A stretch of DNA of 64,000 nt from Candidatus Limnocylindrales bacterium (GTDB lineage: Bacteria > Desulfobacterota > Binatia > UBA1149 > CAITLU01), in contig DASPNR010000007.1 of the NCBI GenBank assembly GCA_035626395.1, positions 481,012 to 545,011 on the forward strand. Reading direction: 5' to 3'. The notes below the pieces were generated by a model. It saw only the letters and a list, made by a program, of their open reading frames with translations, searched no databases and was not told where the DNA came from. The position numbers and the translations under genes were made by a program. Every line of letters starts with the position of its first letter. Within the stretch, counting starts at the first letter, position 1. This document shows positions 9,109-16,640 of the stretch, one piece after another.

Positions 9109-10293
9109 ATGGATCTGAGCTACGGCCCCAAATACGAAGAGTTCCGCCAGCAGGTGCGCGACTTCCTGGCTGCGCACGCCAACGACGCTCCGCGTGCGGG
9201 CGTCGGCTTCGGCGAGGGCATGGCGTCGATCCGGGGCTGGCAGAAGACGCTGGTCGAGAACGGCTATGCGTCGCGCACCGTCCCGCGCGAGTACGGCGGC
9301 TTCGGCGCCAGGCCCGACCTTCTCGAGAACATCATCATCGACGAAGAGTTCCGCAAGGCCGGTATCTCGCGCGGCATGACCAATCAGGGAATCAGCATGT
9401 TCGTGCCGACGCTGCTGCAGTACGGCACCGAAGAACAGAAGCGCCAGTACATCGGACCGACCATTCGCGGCGAGATGATCTGGTGCCAGGGATACAGCGA
9501 GCCCGGCGCCGGCTCCGATCTCGCCAGCCTCAAGACCAGCGCCGTGCTCGACGGCGACGAGTTCGTCGTCAACGGGCACAAGATCTGGACGAGCACGGCG
9601 CGCGAAGCGCAGATGATGTTCGCGCTCATCCGGACCGAGCCGGAGGCGCCCAAGCACAAGGGCATCAGCTATCTGCTCATCGACATGAAGTCGCCGGGCA
9701 TCACGATCCGGCCGCTGGTCATGATGACGGGGCAGGCCGGCTTCAACGAGGTCTTCTTCGACAACGTGCGCGTTCCCCGGCGCAACCTGGTTGGCGAGCG
9801 CGGGCAGGGCTGGGAAGTCGGCAAGGCCACGCTGATCCACGAGCGCAACATGCTGGGCGCGGCCGATCACACCGAGGACATGCTCTACCGCTGCATCGAC
9901 GTGCTGCGCGACTACGGCGTCGCCGACCAGCCCGTCTTCCGCGACCGCATGATGAAGATCGCCGCGCGCGTCTATGCGATGAAGTACCACTCGCTGCGCA
10001 TGCTCACCGACCGCCTGCGCAAGGCGCCGCCGAGCGCCGCTTCGCTGATCACCAAGCTCAACGGCTGCCAGCTCAACCACGACGTCTGCAAGCTGGCCAT
10101 CGATGCGATGGGCGAAGCCGGCGTGCTGCGCCGCGGCTCGCCGCGCGTGCGCGACGACGGCTCGTGGCAGACCGAGTACATGTTCCAGCTCGGGCTGATC
10201 ATCGGCGGCGGCACCGCGCAGATCCAGAAGAACATCATCAGCGAGATCGGGCTCGGCATGCCGCGCGAGCCGAAGACGGCCAAGGGAGTCTAA
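9109..10293 (+). CDS. Acyl-CoA dehydrogenase, large partner
   Basis: 394-residue FAD-dependent acyl-CoA dehydrogenase; oxidises an acyl-CoA to the enoyl-CoA. N-terminal helical domain to about 115, then WCQGYSEPGAGSDLASLKT (FAD/substrate-binding strand motif), VNGHKIWTSTA, and the C-terminal IIGGGTAQIQKNIISEIGLGMPRE typical of the steroid/cholate-type FadE subfamily. The next ACAD gene starts only 4 nt after its stop. Adjacent ACAD pairs of this sort form alpha2beta2 heterotetramers in cholesterol side-chain degradation (ChsE type), so a branched or ring-bearing acyl-CoA substrate is plausible by inference. No dedicated electron-transfer flavoprotein gene is in the window. Confidence 0.9.
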   Translation: MDLSYGPKYEEFRQQVRDFLAAHANDAPRAGVGFGEGMASIRGWQKTLVENGYASRTVPREYGGFGARPDLLENIIIDEEFRKAGISRGMTNQGISMFVPTLLQYGTEEQKRQYIGPTIRGEMIWCQGYSEPGAGSDLASLKTSAVLDGDEFVVNGHKIWTSTAREAQMMFALIRTEPEAPKHKGISYLLIDMKSPGITIRPLVMMTGQAGFNEVFFDNVRVPRRNLVGERGQGWEVGKATLIHERNMLGAADHTEDMLYRCIDVLRDYGVADQPVFRDRMMKIAARVYAMKYHSLRMLTDRLRKAPPSAASLITKLNGCQLNHDVCKLAIDAMGEAGVLRRGSPRVRDDGSWQTEYMFQLGLIIGGGTAQIQKNIISEIGLGMPREPKTAKGV

Positions 10294-10297
10294 AGTC

Positions 10298-11368
10298 GTG
10301 GACTTCGGACTATCGGAGGATCAGCAGCTCTTCGCGCAGTCTCTTCGCGGGTTCCTGTCCGACCGCGTTCCCATGGACCGCGTTCGCACAGTCATGGAAA
10401 GCGCCAGCGGCCACGACGCCGTTTTGATCGCGCAGCTGGCCGAGCAGGGCGTGACGGGCATTCTCGTCCCGGAGAAGCACGGGGGCAGCGGCCTGGGGCT
10501 GCTGGATGCAGCCATCGCGGCGCAGGAGCTGGGACGGGCGGCCACGCCGTTCTCCTTTCACAGCGCCGCCGTCGTAGCGCCGCTGCTGCTCGCGCAGGCG
10601 GGCAACGAAGAGCTGACGGGACCGTGGCTGTCGCGCATTGCCGAAGGCAAGGCGCTGATCGGGCTTGCTCTTGCCGCACCGGCGCTGCGCGGCGGCACGT
10701 TGAGCGGGACGGTCGGCTTCGCGATGGACGCGGCCTCGGCCGATGCTCTGCTGGTCGTTGCCGGCAGCGGTTCCGACACGCGCGTGCTGCTGCTGCCGCG
10801 CGACACTCCGGGCATGACGGTGACCGCGCTCTCGACGGTCGACGACACGAGGCGCGTCGCCGAGGTCGGTTTCGAGAACGTCGCCGCCGAAGGGCATGTC
10901 CTCGAGCTTGCCGACGCCGCGACGGCGGTGGAACGCGCGGTGGATGCGGGTCGCGTCGTGCTGGCGGCCGATGCGCTTGGCGCCGCCGAGCGCTCGCTCG
11001 AGCTGGCCGTCCAATACGCGTTGACACGCGAGCAGTTCGGCCGCGTGATCGGCTCGTTCCAGGCCGTCAAGCACATGTGCGCGGAGGTCTTTGCGGAGGT
11101 CGAGCCGGTGCGGTCGCTGCTGTGGTATGCCGCCTTTGCGTGGGACGATGGCCGCGAAGACGCGGCCACGATGGCGGCGCTGGTGAAATCGCACGGGACC
11201 GAGGCTGCCACGGAGGCCACCACTACCTGCATCCAGGTGTACGGCGGCATGGGCTTCACCTACGAGTGCGACATGCACGTGTGGTTCAAGCGTGCCGGCT
11301 ACGACCGCCAGATGCTCGGCGGCCCCTCGGCGCTGCGCGAGAAGGCGGCCGCCGCTCTGATCGCCTGA
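10298..11368 (+). CDS. Acyl-CoA dehydrogenase, small partner
   Basis: 356 residues, start GTG four bases after the preceding stop, so translation is probably coupled. N-terminal MDFGLSEDQQLFAQSLRGFL and EKHGGSGLGLLDAAIAAQELGRAATP are typical ACAD helices. The middle beta domain is poorly conserved and lacks a clear FAD-binding W-x-x-T/S motif. The C-terminal helical domain (ALTREQFGRVIGSFQAVKHMCAE ... CIQVYGGMGFTYECDMHVWFKRA) is well conserved. Short length and weak middle domain match the partner subunits (FadE27/ChsE2 type) of heteromeric acyl-CoA dehydrogenases, in which the active site is built across two different chains. Likely works together with the 9109 gene product. Confidence 0.85.
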   Translation: MDFGLSEDQQLFAQSLRGFLSDRVPMDRVRTVMESASGHDAVLIAQLAEQGVTGILVPEKHGGSGLGLLDAAIAAQELGRAATPFSFHSAAVVAPLLLAQAGNEELTGPWLSRIAEGKALIGLALAAPALRGGTLSGTVGFAMDAASADALLVVAGSGSDTRVLLLPRDTPGMTVTALSTVDDTRRVAEVGFENVAAEGHVLELADAATAVERAVDAGRVVLAADALGAAERSLELAVQYALTREQFGRVIGSFQAVKHMCAEVFAEVEPVRSLLWYAAFAWDDGREDAATMAALVKSHGTEAATEATTTCIQVYGGMGFTYECDMHVWFKRAGYDRQMLGGPSALREKAAAALIA

Positions 11369-11499
11369 CGGTTCGCGCTCCACTCGCTCCGACGAACGAC
11401 ACCCGCCTGAGCCGCAGATGTCTTCCGTCATGAATGTCCTGCTCCCGCGCGTCGTCGGTTGGGCATGGCGGGACGCACGAGAGAAGCGGGAGACTGGTC

Positions 11500-11730
11500 A
11501 TGAAGAAGCTGCTGGCCGCGATCGTTGCGGCCTTTGCCCTGGTGATGGTGGAAATGCCTACCGACGCTGAAGCGCATGGCTGGAGGCACCGACGGCCCCG
11601 AGTCGTGAGCTACTACCGCGTGCCGCGCTACCGGCACTACTACCGGCCTGCTCCGGTCTACTATCGACCCGCGCCGGTCATCCATTACGCTCCACGGCCG
11701 GTGTTCGGCGTCAGCTTCTACGCTCGATAG
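11500..11730 (+). CDS. Small secreted His/Tyr/Pro-rich peptide
   Basis: 76 residues. Signal peptide MKKLLAAIVAAFALVMVEMPTDAEA, then a strongly basic, aromatic mature part of about 51 residues with the near-repeat YYRPAPVYYRPAPVIHYAPRP and several His. No Cys and no recognisable domain. The ATG at 11500 has GGGAG 6 nt upstream. Such His/Tyr/Pro-rich exported peptides may bind metal or sit in the envelope, but no function can be assigned. It is monocistronic between the acyl-CoA dehydrogenases and a convergent enoyl-CoA hydratase gene. Stop is TAG. Confidence 0.7.
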   Translation: MKKLLAAIVAAFALVMVEMPTDAEAHGWRHRRPRVVSYYRVPRYRHYYRPAPVYYRPAPVIHYAPRPVFGVSFYAR

Positions 11731-11786
11731 AGTTCAACAACGCGCGTCGGCTCATCGAGCGAACCCGAGCTGGAAGTAAGGCGCCT

Positions 11787-12563
11787 TCAGCGCCCCTTCC
11801 AGTTCGGCTTTCTCTTTTCTGCAAAAGCGCGCGGGCCTTCCACGAAGTCTTCGGATTGGAACAGCTCGCTGACCGCGGGGTAGTGCGCCTTGACGGCCTC
11901 CTCGAGCGGACGGCCGAGGCTGAGCGTGGCGACCTGCTTGGTCGCGCGCACCGACAGCGGCGCGCACTCCAGGATCTCGTTGGCCCACGCCAGTGCGCGC
12001 TCGAGCGCCTTGCCTGGCTCGGTCACTTCCTGAACCAGGCCGAGACGGTGTGCCTCGGCCGCGTCGATGTGGCGGCCGGTCAGCATCAAGCCCATGGCGT
12101 TCTTCAGGCCGATCTGACGCGGCAGGCGGTGCATGCCGGTGGCGAGCGCGGCCAGTCCCACGCGCGGCTCGGGCAGGCCGAGCTTGGCGTTCGAGGAGGC
12201 GATGATGATGTCGCAGGCGAGCGCGATCTCGAACCCGCCACCGAGCGCGACGCCGTTGACGGCGGCGATGACGGGCTTCCACAGATCGAAGCGGCTGGTC
12301 AGGCCTCCGAAGCCGCGCGGCGGGATCTCGAGCTTGCCCTGGTTCTGCGCCGTCCACTTCAAATCGTTCCCCGCCGAGAACGCCTTCTCGCCGGCGCCGG
12401 TGACGATGGCGACCCACAGGTCATCGTTGGCCGCGAAGTCGTCGAAGGCCTGTCCCATCTCGATGTTGGCGGGCGGATGCAACGAGTTGAACGACTCGGG
12501 CCGGTTTATGGTGACGATGAGGATGCGGCCTTGCGTTTCGACCGTAATGAATTCGTAGCTCAT
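11787..12563 (-). CDS. Enoyl-CoA hydratase/isomerase family protein
   Basis: 258-residue crotonase-fold enzyme, likely hydrating or isomerising enoyl-CoA in beta-oxidation or aromatic catabolism. Motifs: TINRPESFNSLHP (N-terminal), SAGNDLKWT (oxyanion hole Gly region), GVALGGGFEIALACDIIIAS with the second oxyanion Gly, and LPEPRVGLAALATGMHRLP carrying the first catalytic Glu region. The Glu seen in GLPEPRVG is consistent with hydratase activity; the second hydratase Glu position is Gly/Ala-like, so isomerase or specialised activity remains possible. The ATG at 12561-12563 begins MSYEFITVETQGRILIVTINRP, the normal family start. Upstream is a 248-nt gap holding a direct repeat. It faces the acyl-CoA dehydrogenase genes and may act in the same catabolic route (inference). 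Confidence 0.85.
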   Translation of the reverse strand: MSYEFITVETQGRILIVTINRPESFNSLHPPANIEMGQAFDDFAANDDLWVAIVTGAGEKAFSAGNDLKWTAQNQGKLEIPPRGFGGLTSRFDLWKPVIAAVNGVALGGGFEIALACDIIIASSNAKLGLPEPRVGLAALATGMHRLPRQIGLKNAMGLMLTGRHIDAAEAHRLGLVQEVTEPGKALERALAWANEILECAPLSVRATKQVATLSLGRPLEEAVKAHYPAVSELFQSEDFVEGPRAFAEKRKPNWKGR

Positions 12564-12575
12564 TGCTGAATCCTT

Positions 12576-12598
12576 GGCGGACGCGCATAGCGCGCCAT
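12576..12598. repeat. Direct repeat copy 1 (23 nt)
   Basis: A 23-nt sequence beginning GGCGGACGCGCATAGCGCG occurs here and again, identically, at 12713-12735. About 35 further bases after each copy are also similar (GTTGCAG..CTCGGG..CGCTGCGGCG) with a few indels. Both copies lie in the gap between the prepilin peptidase and enoyl-CoA hydratase genes. Most of the core is self-complementary (ACGCGCATAGCGCG is near-palindromic). Purpose unknown. Confidence 0.6.
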
Positions 12599-12712
12599 CT
12601 GCTTCGTTGCAGCCCTCGGGGCTCGCTGCGGCGGGCCTCCAGCCCGCCTGCGCTCGCGCCTCGGTCTGCGCCTCGCATCTGGCACACTCTGCGCGCCCGC
12701 TCGTGGGTTCGC

Positions 12713-12735
12713 GGCGGACGCGCATAGCGCGCCAT
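12713..12735. repeat. Direct repeat copy 2 (23 nt)
   Basis: Identical to 12576-12598, 137 nt further along, with similar sequence following it. Possibly a duplicated regulatory or REP-like unit; only two copies were noticed in this window. Confidence 0.6.
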
Positions 12736-12811
12736 GTCCTTTGCTTGCAGGCCTCGGGCGCTGCGGCGCGGGTCGACGTACCCCTGCGATGATGTTTGCG
12801 CAAGCCGGCGG

Positions 12812-13579
12812 TCAGAACAGCGAGACGTGCTCGAGGTAGAGCTCGACGACCTGCGGACCTGCGATCATGTACAGGAACGCTCCGAAGGCGAGGAAGGGCC
12901 CGAACGGTATCGCCATGTCGAGCTTTCCCTTGCGCGCCAGCATCAGGAACAGCCCGATGATGGAGCCGGTGATGGCGCCCACCATGAGACTGAACAGGGG
13001 CGCCTGCCATCCCAGGAAGCCGCCGATCATCGCCAGCAGCTTGACGTCGCCGAAACCCATTCCCTCCTGCCCGCGCATGCGCTCGTAGGCCCAGCCGAAC
13101 GCCCACAGCAGGCCGCCGCCGATGACGATGCCGGCCAGCGAGCTGCTCAGCGGAACGTGCCCGACGAAGAAGGCGGCCGCCGGCGCGACCAGGAGCGAAG
13201 GCAGCGTGATGCGATCGGGAATGATGAAGTAGTCGATGTCGATGAACGTGATGACGATCAGCGCCGACGTCAGTGCCAGGTACAGCGCCGTCTCGCGCGG
13301 CGGCAGGCCGCACGCGACGATCACGCCGAACAGCAGCCCCGTCAGCGCCTCCACGAGCGGATAGCGCGCCGAGAAGCGGTCGCCGCAGGACCGGCAGCGG
13401 CCGCGCAGGAGGAAGTAGCTGAGGACCGGGACGTTGTCGTACCAGGCGATCGGCTCCTTGCACCTTCGGCAGTGCGAAGGCGGCGTGACCACCGACTCGT
13501 CATCGGGCATGCGGTAAATCGCCACGTTCAGGAAGCTGCCGACGATGAGGCCGAAGAGAATTGCGAAGAGGATGATCAC
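12812..13579 (-). CDS. pilD: Prepilin peptidase / N-methyltransferase
   Basis: 255-residue inner-membrane aspartyl protease that removes prepilin leaders and methylates the new N-terminus. It shows the cytoplasmic zinc-binding pair of CxxC motifs (HCRRCKEPIAWYDN ... GRCRSCGDRFS), the first catalytic Asp in FIDIDYFIIPDR and the second in GMGFGDVKLLA (the G-x-G-D family motif), separated by several membrane helices. The start is GTG at 13577-13579, giving VIILFAILFGLIVGSFLNVAIYRMP, the usual N-terminal helix. It follows the major pseudopilin, GspF and GspE genes on the same strand, 195 nt after the pseudopilin, and its substrates are presumably these and the minor pseudopilins near 0.6-2.3 kb. 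Confidence 0.92.
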   Translation of the reverse strand: MIILFAILFGLIVGSFLNVAIYRMPDDESVVTPPSHCRRCKEPIAWYDNVPVLSYFLLRGRCRSCGDRFSARYPLVEALTGLLFGVIVACGLPPRETALYLALTSALIVITFIDIDYFIIPDRITLPSLLVAPAAAFFVGHVPLSSSLAGIVIGGGLLWAFGWAYERMRGQEGMGFGDVKLLAMIGGFLGWQAPLFSLMVGAITGSIIGLFLMLARKGKLDMAIPFGPFLAFGAFLYMIAGPQVVELYLEHVSLF

Positions 13580-13774
13580 GTCAGGCTCGAGGCGCTGCGG
13601 CGGTGTCGAGCCGACTATAGCCGGGCTGGCCGAGGGGGACGAATCAGCGCCGCCATCATTTCCGTACTCCGCTCCGGTGCGGCGACCGCCGGATCGTGCC
13701 CGCCGCATTGGCCGGCGCCATGGCTGTCGCCCAGCCCTGCCGCACCGGCCGCGCCAGCCACACCCGCAGCCGGC

Positions 13775-14215
13775 TCAGCGCGGAGTGGAAGTCATCGGCG
13801 GATCGGTGCTGCTGTCCCAGTGGAATTCGCGTGCGCCTGCCGGATGCGTGGCCGTTGCCGCCCATGCGGTTTCGTCGGCGGAATCGATCGACAGCTCCAC
13901 TCCTTCGGAGACGCTGAAGCCGGACAGGTCGGTGGCATCGGAGGCGTAGTGGGCGTTGGTGGCGCGAAACAGCTCCTGCGCGGCCGCCAGGTTGCGCAGG
14001 TCCTGCTGCGAGCGCGTGTCGTAGGCGGCGGCGCGAAACTCGCTGAACCGAGGCAGCGCGGCCGCCACCAGAATGCCGAGTATGGCTACGACGACGAGCA
14101 GCTCGAGCAGGCTGAAGCCGCGGTGCGCGTGCGTGGCCAGGGCCGACGGTGCGCCGACCTCGCCGGCGTGCCGCGCGCGCGCGTTCCGTGATGATGCGGT
14201 CGCAGGTGCCTTCAT
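13775..14215 (-). CDS. Type IV pilin / major pseudopilin with long leader
   Basis: 146 residues. The cleavage motif is HRG-FSLLELLVVVAILGILVAAALPRFSEF: consensus G-F, Glu at +5, and the hydrophobic assembly helix of PilA/GspG proteins. The globular part is short (about 90 residues: NLAAAQELFRATNAHYASDATDLSGF ...), as in minimal pilins. The start ATG at 14213-14215 overlaps the GspF stop (ATGA) and has GGAGG 5-6 nt upstream, so the start is firm. This fixes the leader at 33 residues, rich in Ala, Arg and His, which is unusually long. Whether the fibre is a pilus, a T2SS pseudopilus or a DNA-uptake pseudopilus cannot be decided; no secretin or PilT gene is visible. Confidence 0.85.
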   Translation of the reverse strand: MKAPATASSRNARARHAGEVGAPSALATHAHRGFSLLELLVVVAILGILVAAALPRFSEFRAAAYDTRSQQDLRNLAAAQELFRATNAHYASDATDLSGFSVSEGVELSIDSADETAWAATATHPAGAREFHWDSSTDPPMTSTPR

Positions 14216-15366
14216 GATGTCCCTCCAAGCAGGAGCGAGGCCGATCCGAGCATCGGCTGATACAGCGCCATCACGCCGCCGCCCACGGCCGCCGCCATGA
14301 CGACGACTGCCGCCGGCTCGGCCAGGCGGCACAGGCGCGACAACGCGTGATCGGCAGCGGCGCCTTCGAGCGCCGCCAGCCGCGTGAATGCGGACGCGTA
14401 GTCGCCGGTGGCCTCGGCGATCTCCAGCAGCGCGGTGGCATCGCCGCTGCGGTCGAGCAGCGCCGCGTTCCAGCAGCGCGACATCGGGGCGCCGCGCCGC
14501 AACGAGCGCAGGCAGCGCGACAGGCGCCCGGAAATCACGCTGTTGTCGGCTGCCGAGGCGGCAAGACGCAGCGCCTCCTCGAGCTCGCAGCCCGCGTCCA
14601 GGAGGACGGCAATCAGCGCGCAAGCCGAGTGAAGCTGCCGCGGCGCCGTCAGCCCACGCAGCACGGGAAGCCGCAGCAAGGCCAGGTCGAAGAGGCGGCG
14701 GCAGCGGCGGCTGCGCGCCCGAGCGACCGCCGCGGCACCGACCGCAGCCGCCAGCCACGCAGCGACGACGATGGCATTGCGCTGAACCCAGACGCCGAAG
14801 GCCAGCAGCATTCGCGTCGTCGCCGGCAGCTCGGCGCCGCGGTCGGAGTAGAGGCTGGTAAAGGCAGGAAGAACCGAGATCGAAAGGAACGCCAGCGCGG
14901 CCAACGCTCCGGCGACCAGCAGGCACGGGTACGACAGCGCCGACACGAGGCGCCGCGCGCCGGCCGACTGCTGCTCCATCTGCGAGGCGAGCAGCATGAG
15001 TGCACGTGCCGCGGCGCCGCCGGCCTCGCCGGCGCGCACCACGGCGACCTCGACGTCGCGAAAGGGAAGGTCGTCGGCCTGCATCGCCGCCGACAGCGCC
15101 GTGCCCCGTTGCACGGCCGTGTTCAGGCGCGTCAGACAGACATTGCCGCCGCGCGCCGAGGAGGCGATGGCTTCGCTGGTGGTCATTCCGGAGGCGGTCA
15201 AGGCGGCGATGCGCGCGATCGCCGCCGCGGCCTCGCGGCGGCTGACGGGACGGCGCCGAGCTGCGGCCGCTGCCGCGCCGTGCGTGCGCCGACGCAGGCG
15301 CAGCTGGCGCGCATCGGCTTTCGAGGCGCCGCCCGCCACGGGAGCGCGGGAACGCGTCAGGCGCAT
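14212..15366 (-). CDS. GspF/PilC-type inner-membrane platform protein
   Basis: 384 residues, about the usual GspF/PilC length (400). Two homologous GspF domains are visible: VSRREAAAAIARIAALTASGMTTSEAI ... and LTAPRQLHSACALIAVLLDAGCELEEALRLAA ..., each followed by membrane helices (ALSYPCLLVAGALAALAFLSISVLPAF; LAEPAAVVVMAAAVGGGVMALYQPML). The protein anchors the assembly ATPase at the inner membrane. Its ATG at 15364-15366 overlaps the end of the GspE gene by 10 nt and its stop overlaps the pseudopilin start, so the three are tightly coupled. The N-terminal 40 residues are Arg-rich and low-complexity. Confidence 0.85.
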   Translation of the reverse strand: MRLTRSRAPVAGGASKADARQLRLRRRTHGAAAAAARRRPVSRREAAAAIARIAALTASGMTTSEAIASSARGGNVCLTRLNTAVQRGTALSAAMQADDLPFRDVEVAVVRAGEAGGAAARALMLLASQMEQQSAGARRLVSALSYPCLLVAGALAALAFLSISVLPAFTSLYSDRGAELPATTRMLLAFGVWVQRNAIVVAAWLAAAVGAAAVARARSRRCRRLFDLALLRLPVLRGLTAPRQLHSACALIAVLLDAGCELEEALRLAASAADNSVISGRLSRCLRSLRRGAPMSRCWNAALLDRSGDATALLEIAEATGDYASAFTRLAALEGAAADHALSRLCRLAEPAAVVVMAAAVGGGVMALYQPMLGSASLLLGGTS

Positions 15367-16565
15367 GACGGACCCTTCTCCTCGCCGGGCTGCGGGCAGT
15401 GCGCGAGCGTCTCGCCGAGCGACGTCTCGCCGGCCAGCACGTGCGAGAGGCCGCAGGCGCCGAGGCTGCCGGCGGCGAACGGCTCGGGGGCCAGCTCCGC
15501 GCACGCGGCAACCTCGAACAGCGCGAGCCGGCCGCGAAAGCCGACGCCGTCGCAACGATCGCAGCCCACCGGTGCCGCCACCGCCGCCGGCGCGCGCAGC
15601 CCCGCCAGTGCGAAGAGACGCCCGTGCGCGCTCGGCACTGCCGCCGTGCTGTGGCAGTGCGAGCACAGCCGCCGCACCAGGCGCTGCGCGATGACCAGAG
15701 AGATGGTCGCGCGCACCAGGTAGTCGGGCACTCCCATCTCCGGCATGCGCAGCAGCGCCTCGCGGGCATGGCTGGCGTGCACGCTCGACAGCACGAGGTG
15801 TCCCGTCAGCGCCGCGCGGCAGGCGATGCGCGCGCTGTCGGCGTCGCGGATCTCTCCGATCATCAGCACGTCCGGGTCCTGGCGCAGGAGCGCGCGCAGA
15901 GCGACCGCGAACGTGCGGCCGACGTCCTCGTCGACCGGCACCTGCGAGACCCCTTCGACGTCGAGCTCGACCGGATCCTCGACGCTGACGATGGAGCGCG
16001 ACGGGCGCCGCAGATGTGATAGCGCGGCATAGAGCGTGGTGGACTTCCCGCTGCCCGTGGGGCCAGCCACGATGACCAGGCCGTTCGAACGTGACAGCGC
16101 GCGGTCGAGGCTCGCGCGCTGCGCCGGTTCCATTCCGAGCTCTTCGAGCGTGCGCGCGGCGTTGCCGTGGGGGAGGAGCCGCAAGGCGATCTTTTCGCCT
16201 CGGGCCACCGGCAGGAACGCCGCGCGCACGTCCACGCGCCTCCGGCCCGACTCGAAGCTGAAGCGTCCATCCTGAGGTACGCGTCGTTCGGCCAGGTCCA
16301 CGCGCGAAAGAAGGCGGATGCGGGCGAGAAGGGACGGCACGAGCGCCGCCGGCGGCGGCTCGAGGTCGCGCAGGTGACCGTCGATGCGCATGCGCACGCG
16401 CAGACCTTCGCGGTCCGGCTCGAAGTGAAGGTCGGATGCCTCGGCGCTGGCCGCGGCCGTCAGGTAGGCGTCCAGGAGGCGCACTGCAGGGGCGCCTCCT
16501 TCGTCATGGCGGGCAGCGTACCTGTCTCGAGCGGTGCCGTTGGCGGCGGAGAACACGGACGACAT
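15357..16565 (-). CDS. GspE/PilB-type assembly ATPase (short)
   Basis: About 402 residues. It has all GspE/PilB catalytic elements: Walker A GPTGSGKST (about 168), Asp box VSVEDPVE, Walker B DPDVLMIGEIRD, His box LTGHLVLSSVHA, and a CxxC ... CxxC zinc site (CSHCHS ... CDRCDG). It powers pseudopilus extension through the adjacent GspF protein. The usual N-terminal MshEN/GspE-N domain (150 residues or more) is missing; only about 25 residues precede the catalytic N2 domain starting VRLLDAYLTAAASAEASDLHFEP. This resembles ComGA-type short ATPases. The start is uncertain: ATG at 16563-16565 was taken; ATG at 16590-16592 adds 9 residues. First gene of the cluster. Confidence 0.85.
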   Translation of the reverse strand: MSSVFSAANGTARDRYAARHDEGGAPAVRLLDAYLTAAASAEASDLHFEPDREGLRVRMRIDGHLRDLEPPPAALVPSLLARIRLLSRVDLAERRVPQDGRFSFESGRRRVDVRAAFLPVARGEKIALRLLPHGNAARTLEELGMEPAQRASLDRALSRSNGLVIVAGPTGSGKSTTLYAALSHLRRPSRSIVSVEDPVELDVEGVSQVPVDEDVGRTFAVALRALLRQDPDVLMIGEIRDADSARIACRAALTGHLVLSSVHASHAREALLRMPEMGVPDYLVRATISLVIAQRLVRRLCSHCHSTAAVPSAHGRLFALAGLRAPAAVAAPVGCDRCDGVGFRGRLALFEVAACAELAPEPFAAGSLGACGLSHVLAGETSLGETLAHCPQPGEEKGPSCA

Positions 16566-16640
16566 GCACGCGATGCTAGGGCGGCCGCGCATGCCGGCTC
16601 AACGACGAAGATGTGATGAAGAGCGGGAGTTGCGGCGCGG

